From positions 40,599 to 104,598 of the forward strand of contig NZ_CAJFCI010000037.1 of assembly GCF_904061905.1 (NCBI RefSeq): a DNA stretch of 64,000 bases. The letters run 5' to 3'. Within the stretch, counting starts at the first letter, position 1. Every line of letters starts with the position of its first letter. Positions 45,057 through 53,241 of this stretch are shown one piece after another. The notes under the pieces are model-generated. The model searched no databases. It saw nothing but the letters and a program-made list of their open reading frames with translations, and was not told the origin of the DNA. Origin of the DNA: Zestomonas carbonaria (GTDB lineage Bacteria > Pseudomonadota > Gammaproteobacteria > Pseudomonadales > Pseudomonadaceae). A program made the position numbers and the translations under genes.

Positions 45057-45210
45057 TCTTGATTGAAGCCAGGTAAGGCGCTTGCGACGATACCTTTCCG
45101 GGCCCTCCCCATTCCACGAAGCCTGACTCCCGAGACAGAAAGTTGCCCGGCGGCTCTGTTCCTGCCGCCAGCGAACCGCTAGAATGCGCGCCGCCTCCAT
45201 CCCGGACGGC

Positions 45211-45244
45211 ATGGGTTCCCTCACCCCATCGATCAAAAAGGTCC
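45211..45244 (+). promoter_or_regulatory. preQ1-I riboswitch candidate before yhhQ
   Basis: ATGGG (45211-45215) pairs with CCCAT (45225-45229) as helix P1. The loop UUC after P1 and an A-rich tail ATCAAAAAGG match the preQ1-I pseudoknot aptamer, with CCU (45219-45221) pairing with AGG (45239-45241) as P2. The A-rich strand resembles the Thermoanaerobacter and B. subtilis preQ1 aptamers. The AGG is also the only Shine-Dalgarno-like sequence, 9 bases before the ATG at 45251, so ligand binding should block translation. The downstream gene, a queuosine-precursor transporter, is the expected target. Confidence 0.78.
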
Positions 45245-45250
45245 GTATCC

Positions 45251-45910
45251 ATGACTCTGCTTTCCTCGCGCCGTCAGCGCCTGGCGTTGCCCGCGCTGAT
45301 CGCCTTCCACATCCTGATCATCATCGCCAGCAACTACCTGGTGCAGTTGCCGATCACCCTGTTCGGCTGGCATACCACCTGGGGGGCGTTCAGCTTCCCG
45401 TTCATCTTCCTGGCCACCGACCTGACCGTGCGCCTGCTCGGCAAGGGCCCGGCGCGGCAGGTCATCGCCCGGGTGATGGTGCCGGCGCTGCTGGCCTCCT
45501 ACGTGGTCTCGGTGCTGTTCCAGGAGGGCGCGTTCCGTGGCCTGGCGTCGCTGACCCAGTTCAACGACTTCGTCCTGCGCATCTCGCTGGCCAGCTTCCT
45601 CGCCTACGTGTGCGGGCAACTCCTCGACATCCAGGTGTTCGACCGCCTGCGCAAGCTGCCGCAGTGGTGGATCGCGCCGAGCGCGGCGATCACTGTCGGC
45701 AACCTGCTGGACACCTTCGTGTTCTTCTCGGTGGCCTTCTGGCAGAGCAGCAACCCGTTCATGGCCGAGCACTGGGTGGAGATCGCCACGGTGGACTACG
45801 GCGTCAAGCTGGCGATCAGCCTGATGCTGTTCGTGCCGCTCTACGGCATGTTGCTCAACGCGCTGCTGCGCCTGCTGGCTGGCCGCGCCATGGCGCCCGC
45901 GGCCCCCTGA
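45251..45910 (+). CDS. yhhQ: Queuosine-precursor transporter, YhhQ (VUT family)
   Basis: The protein has 219 residues with about six to seven membrane helices. The family start ALPALIAFHILIIIASNYLVQ is recognisable, then FIFLATDLTVRLLGKGPAR, ISLASFLAYVCGQLLDIQV, and TVGNLLDTFVFFSVAFWQ. YhhQ imports the tRNA-queuosine precursors preQ0/preQ1 across the inner membrane. A preQ1-I type aptamer lies just upstream of the start, which strongly supports this call and predicts translational repression when preQ1 is abundant. The start ATG 45251 follows AAAAAGG. Confidence 0.93.
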   Translation: MTLLSSRRQRLALPALIAFHILIIIASNYLVQLPITLFGWHTTWGAFSFPFIFLATDLTVRLLGKGPARQVIARVMVPALLASYVVSVLFQEGAFRGLASLTQFNDFVLRISLASFLAYVCGQLLDIQVFDRLRKLPQWWIAPSAAITVGNLLDTFVFFSVAFWQSSNPFMAEHWVEIATVDYGVKLAISLMLFVPLYGMLLNALLRLLAGRAMAPAAP

Positions 45911-45946
45911 GCGGGCGCCCGCCGCACACTTTGCCCGGCATTGGTG

Positions 45947-45978
45947 CATCGCTTCCCAAACATCGATGGGGAGCGATG
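45947..45978. promoter_or_regulatory. Hairpin between yhhQ and the polyamine-binding-protein gene
   Basis: CATCGCTTCCC (45947-45957) and GGGGAGCGATG (45968-45978) pair over 11 bases with one G-U. There is no T tract after it, so it may be a terminator needing Rho, or an operator or leader hairpin 80 bases upstream of the next GTG start. Confidence 0.45.
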
Positions 45979-46058
45979 TCAGATTGGCGGCTTTGGCATA
46001 TTTCCCGGCCGGGAATCGCCGCATGATCGGTCCACCCACCGTCTGGAGAGGATCGACC

Positions 46059-47135
46059 GTGAAACCGAGCATACTGCCCCTGCTGCTGACCCTGGCTCTG
46101 CCGCTGCACGCGGAAGAGAAGGTGCTCAACATCTACAACTGGAACGAATACGTCGGCAAGCAGGCGCTGAAGGACTTCGAGGCCGAGACCGGCATCAAGG
46201 TGCACTACGACATCTTCGACAACGTCGACATGCTGGAAAGCAAGGTGCTGACCGGCCGTAGCGGCTATGACGTGATCTTCCCCACCATCGCCATGGTCGG
46301 CCGTTTCATTCCCGCCAAGGCGCTGCAGCCGATCGATCCGCAACGACTGGGGGGCTTCGCCAACCTCGACCCGCAGGTGCTCGGGGAAATGGCCGCCGCC
46401 GATCCGGGCAACCGCTACGCCGTGCCCTACACCTGGGGCACCACCGGCCTGGCGATGAACCGCCAGGAGGTGGAAAAGCGCATCCCCGACGCGCCGCTGG
46501 ACAGCCTCGACCTGTTGTTCAAGCCCGAATACGCCAGCCGGCTGAAGGACTGCGGCATCGCCATCGTGGACGCGCCGCAGGAAGTGATCAGCATCGCCCT
46601 GCATTACCTGGGCAGGCCGCCCTATAGCCAGGACTCCGCCGACCTCGAGGCGGCTGGCGACCTGCTCGCCGCGCTCAAGCCCAACCTGCGCTACATCGGC
46701 TTCGGCACCCAGACCAGCGATCTGGCCAACGGCAACCTGTGCCTGGCGCTGACCTTCAACGGCGACGCCAGCATGGCGCGGTTCCAGGCCGAGGAGGCTG
46801 GCAAGCCCTACGAGATCGTCTACCGCATCCCGCGCGAAGGTACGCTCATGTGGGTCGACACCATGGCCGTCCCGGCGGACGCCCCGCATCCGGAAGCGGC
46901 CAGGGCCTTCATCGAGTTCATGCTGCGTCCGGAGTCGATGGCCGAGCTGAGCAACGGCATGTTCTTCGCCAATGCCAACCAGGCCGCCACGCCGCTGCTG
47001 GACGAAGCCGTCAGCGGCGACCCGAACATCTACCCGCCCCAGGAAGTGCGCGCCAAGTTGTTCGGCGAGGAACTGATCGCGCCGAAGCTGCTGCGCGAGC
47101 GCACCCGGCTGTGGGCGCGCTTCCGGGGGATGTGA
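46059..47135 (+). CDS. Periplasmic polyamine ABC-transporter binding protein (PotF/SpuD-like)
   Basis: The protein has 358 residues. A signal peptide MKPSILPLLLTLALPLHA (initiator GTG) leads into EEKVLNIYNWNEYVGKQAL, the PotF/SpuD start motif. Other family blocks are SGYDVIFPTIAMVGRFI, AVPYTWGTTGLAMNRQEV, LFKPEYASRLKDCGIAIVD and NANQAATPLLDEAVSGDP. The binding site is likely for putrescine or a related diamine. No permease or ATPase gene is adjacent, so it is an orphan receptor that would work with a transporter encoded elsewhere, or act in sensing. A GTG at 46059 is chosen: it follows GGAGAGG with an 8-base spacer. Confidence 0.93.
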   Translation: MKPSILPLLLTLALPLHAEEKVLNIYNWNEYVGKQALKDFEAETGIKVHYDIFDNVDMLESKVLTGRSGYDVIFPTIAMVGRFIPAKALQPIDPQRLGGFANLDPQVLGEMAAADPGNRYAVPYTWGTTGLAMNRQEVEKRIPDAPLDSLDLLFKPEYASRLKDCGIAIVDAPQEVISIALHYLGRPPYSQDSADLEAAGDLLAALKPNLRYIGFGTQTSDLANGNLCLALTFNGDASMARFQAEEAGKPYEIVYRIPREGTLMWVDTMAVPADAPHPEAARAFIEFMLRPESMAELSNGMFFANANQAATPLLDEAVSGDPNIYPPQEVRAKLFGEELIAPKLLRERTRLWARFRGM

Positions 47136-47178
47136 ACCACCCACATTCGGGCTGTCGGTCGTCCCTGGCGGGTTGGGA

Positions 47179-47931
47179 TCAGGCCGTGAAACCGCCATCC
47201 ACCAGCAGCTCGGCACCGGTGACGAAGGACGCCTGCGGGCTGGCGAGATAGGCGACGGCGGCGGCGATGTCGGCGCCTTCGCCATAGCGGCCCACGGCGA
47301 TGTTCGGTCGCACGAAGTCGGCGACCGGGCCGTCCGCCGGGTTCATGTCGCTGTCGGTCGGGCCGGGGTGCACGGTGTTGACGGTGATGCCGCGCGGGCC
47401 GAGGTCGCGTACCAGCCCGCGGGCGAAGCCGGCCACCGCGCCTTTGCTCAGGGTGTAGGCCGAGGCGGTGCCGAAGGCGGCGTAGCGCACCATCGAGCTG
47501 CCGATGTGGATGATCCTCCCGCCCTGGCCCATGTGCCGCAGGGCTTCCTGGGTGGCGACGAACACGCCGGTGACGTTGACCGCGAGGATGCGCTGGAAGT
47601 CCTCCAGGGCGATCTCCTCCGGGGCACCGAGCACGCTGATGCCGGCGTTGTTGACCAGGATGTCGATCCTGCCGAAGGTCGCGGCGACCCGGGCGACAGC
47701 GGCGCGCACCGCCTCGGGATCGCCGGAGTCGGCCTGGATCGCGATGGCGTTGCCGCCGGCGGCGGCGATTTCGCCGACCACGGCGTCGGCCTTGTCCGGA
47801 GAAGCGTGGTAGGTGATGGCGACGCTGGCGCCATCGGCAGCCAGGCGCTTGGCAATGGCGGCGCCGATGCTGCGCGATGCGCCGGTGACGATGGCAACCT
47901 TGCCGTGCAGGAGAAGGGTAGTGTTGTTCAT
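47179..47931 (-). CDS. Short-chain dehydrogenase/reductase (SDR)
   Basis: The protein has 250 residues, the classical SDR length. The NAD(P) loop is VTGASRSIGAAIAKRLA (residues about 14-30), the structural motif is VNNAGISVL, and the catalytic residues are in IGSSMVRYAAFGTASAYTL with YxxxK as YTLSK near 160. The arginine after TGASR suggests NADP preference. The C-terminus FVTGAELLVDGGFTA is typical. The substrate is unknown. It is divergent from a LysR-type gene with an inverted repeat TTCAAG-N5-CTTGAA in between, so it is probably that regulator's target. Confidence 0.93.
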   Translation of the reverse strand: MNNTTLLLHGKVAIVTGASRSIGAAIAKRLAADGASVAITYHASPDKADAVVGEIAAAGGNAIAIQADSGDPEAVRAAVARVAATFGRIDILVNNAGISVLGAPEEIALEDFQRILAVNVTGVFVATQEALRHMGQGGRIIHIGSSMVRYAAFGTASAYTLSKGAVAGFARGLVRDLGPRGITVNTVHPGPTDSDMNPADGPVADFVRPNIAVGRYGEGADIAAAVAYLASPQASFVTGAELLVDGGFTA

Positions 47932-48018
47932 GTTGCGGTCCTCGGATGGATTGGGTTGGTGAGGCCTATGAAACGCCCATCCGTTTTCGCGCAGTAGCCG
48001 GTAATGGCTGTAATCAAT

Positions 48019-48035
48019 TTCAAGTGATGCTTGAA
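48019..48035. promoter_or_regulatory. LysR-type inverted repeat TTCAAG-N5-CTTGAA
   Basis: The 17-base site has perfect 6-base arms and 5-base spacer TGATG. It lies between the divergent SDR (start 47931) and LysR (start 48085) genes, where LysR regulators normally bind a T-N11-A palindrome. The distances are 88 and 50 bases respectively. Confidence 0.78.
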
Positions 48036-48084
48036 TATCCTGGTTGATGGCGCGAATTCTGACCCTTTCGCCCAGGAGCAGCCC

Positions 48085-49023
48085 ATGGAAACCCTCGCCA
48101 ACCTGGAATCCTTCGTGCGCAGTGCCGAATCCGGCAGCTTTTCCGCCGCTGCCCGGCGCCTGGGCCTGACGCCGGCGGCGGTGAGCCGCAACGTTGCCCA
48201 ACTGGAGTCCAACCTCGGTGTGCGCCTGTTCCAGCGCAGCACCCGGCGGTTGACCCTGACCGAGGCTGGCGAGCGTTTCCTGCACAGCGTCAGCGGTGGG
48301 CTCGACAGCATCCAGGCGGCCATCGCCGACCTGACCAGCAACGCCGGGCAGCCGGCTGGCGTGCTCAAGCTTGGCGCCGCGCCGGCCTTCGCTCGCGACT
48401 ACCTGCTGCCGCTGATGCCGACCTTTCTCGAATGCTTCCCGGCGGTCACTCCGGACTGGCACCTGGACAACCGCCAGGTGGACCTGATCGCCGAGGGCTT
48501 CGACGTCGCCATTGGCGGCGGCTTCGAGTTGACGCCCGGAGTGGTGGCGCGCCGACTGGCGCCGGCGCATCTGGTCGTGGTGGCGAGTCCCGGTTATCTG
48601 CGGGGCCGGCGCCTGCCGCGTTCCCCTGGGGAACTGACCGCGTTGGATTGCCTGGCGATGCGCTCCTCGAGCAGCGGGCGGGTGCGGTCATGGACCCTGC
48701 GTAACGCCGGCGGCGGCGAACACCCGCTGGAGTTGCGCCCCAGGATGACCCTCGACGATGCGGACGCGCTGTGCCGCTGCGTGTTGCTGGACATGGGCGT
48801 GGCCCTGCTGGCCGTACCCGACGTGCTGGCGCATCTGGAAAGCGGCGCGTTGCTGCGCCTGCTGCCGGACTGGTATGTAGACGCCGGGCCGATCTCGCTA
48901 TATTTCGGCAGCCAGAAGCTGCTGCCCGCGAAGACGCGTGCCTTCGTCGACTTCATCGCCGCGGCGTTCAGGGAGCATGATTGGGAGACGCGTTTCGCCG
49001 CCGGAGCGGGAAAGCGTGGTTGA
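48085..49023 (+). CDS. LysR-family transcriptional regulator
   Basis: The protein has 312 residues. The winged helix-turn-helix is at residues 1-60 (METLANLESFVRSAESGSF, ARRLGLTPAAVSRNVAQLE, RLFQRSTRRLTLTEAGERF). The effector-binding domain follows (AGVLKLGAAPAFARDYLLP). This N-terminus is typical of the group that controls a divergent oxidoreductase. It most likely controls the SDR gene transcribed away from it, through the inverted repeat at 48019. ATG 48085 follows CAGGAGCAGCCC. The effector is unknown. Confidence 0.92.
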   Translation: METLANLESFVRSAESGSFSAAARRLGLTPAAVSRNVAQLESNLGVRLFQRSTRRLTLTEAGERFLHSVSGGLDSIQAAIADLTSNAGQPAGVLKLGAAPAFARDYLLPLMPTFLECFPAVTPDWHLDNRQVDLIAEGFDVAIGGGFELTPGVVARRLAPAHLVVVASPGYLRGRRLPRSPGELTALDCLAMRSSSSGRVRSWTLRNAGGGEHPLELRPRMTLDDADALCRCVLLDMGVALLAVPDVLAHLESGALLRLLPDWYVDAGPISLYFGSQKLLPAKTRAFVDFIAAAFREHDWETRFAAGAGKRG

Positions 49024-49090
49024 TGGGAATGGCGGGTGAAAGGATCATTTCGCCTGGAAGTTTGGGAAACAGACACAAGGAAACGCAGGG

Positions 49091-49414
49091 ATGTCCGCAA
49101 TCAGGATTCTGCTGGGGGCGTTGTTGGTGGGAGTGGTGTGCTCGGCACAGGCGGGCAGGATCGATGACACGCGGGAGAGGGCGAAGGAGATGGAGGCGCG
49201 CTGCGAGGCCGAGCGTACCGAGAAGCTGAAGCCCATCCAGGAAGCGAAGGTCCGGGAATGCATCGCGGAAGGGCGAAAGGCCGATTGGTGCCAGCGGTAT
49301 TTCCGGGACTATGGCTGGGGTCGTGCCCGTGGCGGAACCCGGGCGGAAAACCTGTTCTACGACTTGCCGGTGTGCGAGGAAGCCTTCCGGCTGAGGAAGC
49401 AGATCCAGCCTTGA
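49091..49414 (+). CDS. Small secreted cysteine-containing protein, unknown
   Basis: The protein has 107 residues. A signal peptide MSAIRILLGALLVGVVCSAQAG is cleaved to leave about 85 residues with a charged helical part (DDTRERAKEMEARCEAERTE, LKPIQEAKVRECIAEGRK) and cysteines in RCEAE, RECIA, DWCQRYF and PVCEEAF. Four cysteines in the mature part suggest two disulfides, and the CX(n)C helical-hairpin pattern resembles small periplasmic proteins. I do not recognise a named family. It stands alone between a LysR gene and a convergent GST gene, 68 bases after the LysR stop. Confidence 0.7.
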   Translation: MSAIRILLGALLVGVVCSAQAGRIDDTRERAKEMEARCEAERTEKLKPIQEAKVRECIAEGRKADWCQRYFRDYGWGRARGGTRAENLFYDLPVCEEAFRLRKQIQP

Positions 49415-49450
49415 TGGGAAGCGGCCGTCCGACCGCTCCCCAGCGGTCCT

Positions 49451-50158
49451 TCAGGCGACCTTGCGCAGCTCTTGCAGCACCTGTTCCAGCTCGGCTTCTC
49501 CGACGAAGCCGCCGGCGCTGACGGCCGGTTGCCGCTGCTCTATGGCGTGGGCGAAGCGCACTGCCGGGTCCGCTTCCAGCTTTTCGTAGAGACGTTGCAG
49601 GCCGGGATAGTCGCGGCGATCGACCACCTCGTGATAGCGGGTCCAGCGGGCGATGCCGATGAAGTAGGCATCGGCCAGGCTGCGCTTTTCGCCGAGCAGC
49701 CAGGGGCTGTCGCCCAGCATCGCTTCGAGGTCGGCATGGGCCTTGGTCACGCTGGCCTGCCCGTAAGCGCGCAGCGCCTGCTTTTCTTCGCCCTCGCTAC
49801 CGTGTTCGAAGGCGTACCACAGCGGGGCGAAGGCCGAGAAGAAGCTGGTGTTGAGGTAGGCGAGCCTCTGGTTCAGGCGGTCGAAGCCGGCGCTGCCCTG
49901 GGCGAAGCCGAGGCCCTTGGCGATGCCCTGGGCGCCGAGGTGGTTGAGGATCGCCAGGCTTTCGCTGAGCAGGCGGCCGTCCGAAGTCAGCAGCGCAGGG
50001 GTTTCCGCCACCGGGTTGATCTGCCGGTAGGCGTCGCTCGATACGACCTCCGGCATCTCGATGCGGCACAGCCGGTAGGGCAGGCCGAGCCATTCCAGGG
50101 CGACGATGGAGCCGAAGGAGCAGCCGGAGGGAACGCCGTAGAAAAGGACAGGGGTCAT
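49451..50158 (-). CDS. Glutathione S-transferase family protein
   Basis: The protein has 235 residues. The N-terminal thioredoxin-like domain reads MTPVLFYGVPSGCSFGSIVA, with the cis-proline and glutathione-site motif AETPALLTSDGRLLSESLA near residue 55-75. The C-terminal helical domain contains LLGEKRSLADAYFIGIARW, the usual GST capping sequence. SGCSFGS suggests a serine or cysteine at the thiolate-stabilising position. The substrate is unknown. It is divergent from a LysR gene that shares a 118-base control region with a large inverted repeat, so it is a likely target. Confidence 0.9.
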   Translation of the reverse strand: MTPVLFYGVPSGCSFGSIVALEWLGLPYRLCRIEMPEVVSSDAYRQINPVAETPALLTSDGRLLSESLAILNHLGAQGIAKGLGFAQGSAGFDRLNQRLAYLNTSFFSAFAPLWYAFEHGSEGEEKQALRAYGQASVTKAHADLEAMLGDSPWLLGEKRSLADAYFIGIARWTRYHEVVDRRDYPGLQRLYEKLEADPAVRFAHAIEQRQPAVSAGGFVGEAELEQVLQELRKVA

Positions 50159-50209
50159 GTTGTTCTCCAGGTGGAATGACCGTCAGGTCGATGGGGAGAA
50201 CGTTACTTT

Positions 50210-50257
50210 CGTGGACGATGGTCGAGTAGATGGTAAAAATGGGAAGCATCGTCCACG
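50210..50257. promoter_or_regulatory. 11-base inverted repeat CGTGGACGATG ... CATCGTCCACG between GST and LysR genes
   Basis: The two arms (50210-50220 and 50247-50257) are perfectly complementary and separated by 26 bases containing AT-rich GGTAAAAATGG. They are 37 bases apart centre to centre. This fits two half-sites for LysR tetramer binding over the divergent promoters, with the second arm 20 bases before the LysR ATG. Confidence 0.78.
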
Positions 50258-50276
50258 GATGTGAACCTTGCCGGTC

Positions 50277-51161
50277 ATGCTCAACCTCAACGATCTCGCC
50301 CTGTTCGTCGCCGCCATCGAGCATGGCGGCTTTGCTACCGCGTCCCGCCGCCTGGGGATTCCCAAGTCGACGCTCAGCAAGCGCGTCGCCGAGCTGGAGA
50401 GCAGCCTGGCCGCGCGACTGATCCAGCGCACCTCGCGCAGCTTCGTGCTGACCGACGCCGGTCGTGATTTCTACGAGCACGCGCGCGCCGCGCTGATCGA
50501 GGCGGAGGCCGCCGAGGAAGTGGTGCGCCGGCGTGTCGCCGAACCGAGCGGCCGGGTGCGGATCAGCGCCTCGGTGCCGACCGCCCAGCTCTACCTGGCC
50601 GAGCACCTGCCCAGGCTGGCCCAGGCCTATCCACGCCTGCACGTGCAACTGGACGTCAGCGACCGCTTCGTCGACCTGGTGCAGGAAGGCTACGACATTG
50701 CCGTGCGCAGTCACTTCGCGCCACTGCCCGATTCCGGCCTGGTGCAGCGTCCGCTCACCGTCGAGCCGATCGTCCTGGTGGCCGCGTCGGCCTATCTGGA
50801 GCGCCACGAGCCGCTGCTGGAGCCGCTGCAACTGGCACGGCACGACGGCCTGCTGACCGGAGCTGCGGCCGGCGCCTGGACGCTGGCTGCCGCGGACGGG
50901 CGCCAGGTGCGGGTGGAGCCCATCGCGCGAATGACCGCCAACGAGTCGGTCGTCCTGCTCAACGCGGCAGAGGCCGGCCTCGGCGTGGTCTGCCTGCCGG
51001 AGCGGATGTGCCGCGACGCCATCGCGGCGGGGCGGCTGGTTCGGGTGCTGCCGGACTGGCAAGCCGGGCAGGTCGCCACCACGCTGGTCATGCCGCACCG
51101 GCGCGGCCAGTTGCCTGGCGTGCGGGCGGTGGTGGAGTTCCTGGTAGAGTGTTTGGCTTGA
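50277..51161 (+). CDS. LysR-family transcriptional regulator (CrgA-like group)
   Basis: The protein has 294 residues. The N-terminal winged helix is at residues 1-60 (LNDLALFVAAIEHGGFATA, RRLGIPKSTLSKRVAELES, RTSRSFVLTDAGRDFYEHA), then an effector domain (VRISASVPTAQLYLAEHLP, VVCLPERMCRDAIAAGRLV). It is divergent from a GST-family gene and likely regulates it through the inverted repeat at 50210. ATG 50277 is chosen; a TTG at 50268 would add three residues. The effector is not visible. Confidence 0.92.
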   Translation: MLNLNDLALFVAAIEHGGFATASRRLGIPKSTLSKRVAELESSLAARLIQRTSRSFVLTDAGRDFYEHARAALIEAEAAEEVVRRRVAEPSGRVRISASVPTAQLYLAEHLPRLAQAYPRLHVQLDVSDRFVDLVQEGYDIAVRSHFAPLPDSGLVQRPLTVEPIVLVAASAYLERHEPLLEPLQLARHDGLLTGAAAGAWTLAAADGRQVRVEPIARMTANESVVLLNAAEAGLGVVCLPERMCRDAIAAGRLVRVLPDWQAGQVATTLVMPHRRGQLPGVRAVVEFLVECLA

Positions 51162-51474
51162 TGGAGGGCGATCGGTCAGGCAACGGTTTTGCTTGGTCTA
51201 TCGACGAACGTTTCGGCAATCACATACCACCCCCGCTCCGGAGGGAGAGGGGGCAGTTCTGTGCCGGCCGGTTGGTATCCAGAACACTCTCGACCTTTCC
51301 ATCAACAAAAGTGCACTAAAGCTTCATTATTATTAGTTAGTCATCGATCCAACCGGCCTGCACAATTCCGTTCCGCCGACCAGAACCCGCTTCGCAGAGC
51401 CCTGCGAGGCACCCGCCAGAGCGGGTGAATGAGAACAACTGGTTCGCGTTTCCTTGCGTGACGGAATTGCCCCC
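51162..51474. other. Intergenic region upstream of ccoN
   Basis: This 313-base gap contains one CCGCTCCGGAGGGAGAGGGGG repeat-type hairpin near 51233 and an AT-rich stretch TTCATTATTATTAGTTAG at about 51322-51339 that may hold a promoter. I looked for an Anr/Fnr box (TTGAT-N4-ATCAA) and found none. No gene is seen. Confidence 0.55.
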
Positions 51475-52914
51475 ATGTCTGCCAGTACGACCTCCCTCGA
51501 CAGCAACGCCTCCTATAATTATTCGATCGTCCGCCGCTTCACCCTGATGACCCTGTTCTGGGGGATTCTCGGGATGGGCATGGGCGTGTTCATCGCCGCC
51601 CAACTGGTCTGGCCCGAATTGAACCTTGGCCTGCCCTGGACCAGCTTCGGGCGCATCCGGCCGATCCATACCAACCTGGTGATCTTCGCCTTCGGTGGCG
51701 GCGCGCTGTTCGCTACCTCGCTGTACGTGGTGCAGCGCACCAGCCGGGTGCGGCTGGTTTCCGACCGGCTGGCGAACTTCGTGTTCTGGGGCTGGCAGGC
51801 GGCCGTGGTGGCGATGCTGGCCGGCTATCCGCTGGGCATCACCACCTCCAAGGAATACGCCGAGATGGAGTGGCCCATCGCCCTGTGGGTCACCATCGTG
51901 TGGATCGCCTACGCCTACCTGTTCTTCGCCACCATCGCGCGGCGCAAGGTCAAGCACATCTATGTCGGCAACTGGTTCTACGGTGCCTTCATCATCGTCA
52001 CCGCCATGGTCCACGTGGTGAACCACATCGCCATGCCGGTCAGCCTGCTCAAGTCCTACCCGGTCTACTCCGGCGCCACCGATGCGATGATCCAGTGGTG
52101 GTATGGGCACAGCGTGGTGGGCTTCATCCTCTCGGTGGGTTTCCTGGGGATGATGTATTACTTCGTGCCGAAGCAGGCCGGGCGGCCGATCTACTCCTAT
52201 CGCCTGTCCATCGTCCATTTCTGGACCATCATCGCCCTGTACATCTGGGCCGGCCCGCACCACCTGCACTACACCGCGTTGCCGGACTGGGCGCAGTCGC
52301 TGGGCATGGTGATGTCGGTAATCCTCCTGGCGCCCTCCTGGGGCGGCATGATCAACGGCATGATGACCCTCTCGGGCGCCTGGCATAAGCTGCGCACCGA
52401 CCCGATCCTGCGCTTCCTGGTGGTGTCCCTGGCCTTCTACGGCATGTCCACCTTCGAAGGCCCGATGATGGCCATCAAGACCGTCAACTCGCTGTCCCAC
52501 TACACCGACTGGACCATCGGCCACGTACATGCCGGCGCCCTCGGCTGGGTGGCGATGATCTCCATCGGCACGCTGTACCACATGATCCCCCGGTTGTACG
52601 GACGCGAGCAGATGTACAGCGTCGGCCTGATCAACGCCCACTTCTGGCTCGCCACCATCGGCACCGTGCTCTACATCGCCTCGATGTGGGTCAACGGCAT
52701 CACCCAGGGCCTGATGTGGCGGGCGATCAACGACGACGGCACGCTGACCTACTCGTTCGTCGAGGCCCTCGTTGCCAGCCATCCGGGCTATATCGTGCGG
52801 CTGATCGGCGGGGCGACCTTCGCCAGCGGCATGCTGCTGATGGCCTGGAACGCCTGGCAGACCATGCGTGCCGGCGAGCGCGTCGAACACGCGCCGATTC
52901 CGGCGGCGGCCTGA
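51475..52914 (+). CDS. Orphan cbb3-type cytochrome c oxidase subunit I (CcoN)
   Basis: The protein has 479 residues with about twelve membrane helices. It is the haem-copper catalytic subunit of a cbb3 oxidase. Haem and copper ligands are in [18 protein letters not shown] (low-spin haem His), [29 protein letters not shown] (His-His pair for CuB), and [18 protein letters not shown]. It is full length. Yet no ccoO or ccoP follows, only a small CcoQ-like gene, so the subunit must assemble with O/P proteins made elsewhere. P. aeruginosa has such orphan isoforms (ccoN3, ccoN4), the latter linked to cyanide tolerance and biofilm respiration; I cannot say which this one matches. Confidence 0.92.
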   Translation: MSASTTSLDSNASYNYSIVRRFTLMTLFWGILGMGMGVFIAAQLVWPELNLGLPWTSFGRIRPIHTNLVIFAFGGGALFATSLYVVQRTSRVRLVSDRLANFVFWGWQAAVVAMLAGYPLGITTSKEYAEMEWPIALWVTIVWIAYAYLFFATIARRKVKHIYVGNWFYGAFIIVTAMVHVVNHIAMPVSLLKSYPVYSGATDAMIQWWYGHSVVGFILSVGFLGMMYYFVPKQAGRPIYSYRLSIVHFWTIIALYIWAGPHHLHYTALPDWAQSLGMVMSVILLAPSWGGMINGMMTLSGAWHKLRTDPILRFLVVSLAFYGMSTFEGPMMAIKTVNSLSHYTDWTIGHVHAGALGWVAMISIGTLYHMIPRLYGREQMYSVGLINAHFWLATIGTVLYIASMWVNGITQGLMWRAINDDGTLTYSFVEALVASHPGYIVRLIGGATFASGMLLMAWNAWQTMRAGERVEHAPIPAAA

Positions 52915-52924
52915 GGAGATGGCG

Positions 52925-53131
52925 ATGTTCCTTCTCGGTCTGCTGGTGTTCTGCGCCGGCCTCTACCTCTGCATCGGTCGCCGCTCGGCGCGCGACCTGG
53001 AGCAGGCCGCCCTGCAACCCTTCGCCGACGATCCCCAGGCGGCGCGCAACATGAGTCGCGCCACCGGGCGAGTCTGCGAACGGGTGGTCGACCCCACCCC
53101 CGACCCCTGGGCCGGGGACATGGAGGCCTGA
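52925..53131 (+). CDS. Small CcoQ/FixQ-like membrane protein
   Basis: The protein has 68 residues. One membrane helix near the N-terminus (MFLLGLLVFCAGLYLCIG) is followed by a charged, soluble tail (RRSARDLEQAALQPFADD). Size, single helix and position directly after CcoN fit a CcoQ/FixQ-type assembly or stability subunit; sequence similarity is not strong. ATG 52925 is chosen because GAGGAG sits 6 bases before it; an ATG two codons earlier is also possible. Translation is likely coupled to ccoN, whose stop is 10 bases upstream. A terminator follows. Confidence 0.7.
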   Translation: MFLLGLLVFCAGLYLCIGRRSARDLEQAALQPFADDPQAARNMSRATGRVCERVVDPTPDPWAGDMEA

Positions 53132-53187
53132 TCCTCTCCGAGTTTCCATACCCATGGAGGGGACCCGTGCCTGACCCCGGCGCGTTT

Positions 53188-53216
53188 CAGGGCTCACTCT
53201 GCTGAGCCCTGCTTTC
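53188..53216 (+). terminator. Terminator after the ccoN/ccoQ-like pair
   Basis: A 9-base stem CAGGGCTCA / TGAGCCCTG with loop CTCTGC is followed by CTTTCT, 57 bases after the small gene. Confidence 0.85.
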
Positions 53217-53241
53217 TCGATTCCATCCTTGTCCGGACACC

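Noticed and set aside
51162..51474. Anr/Fnr box upstream of ccoN
   Set aside because: No TTGAT-N4-ATCAA or close variant was found on reading the region.
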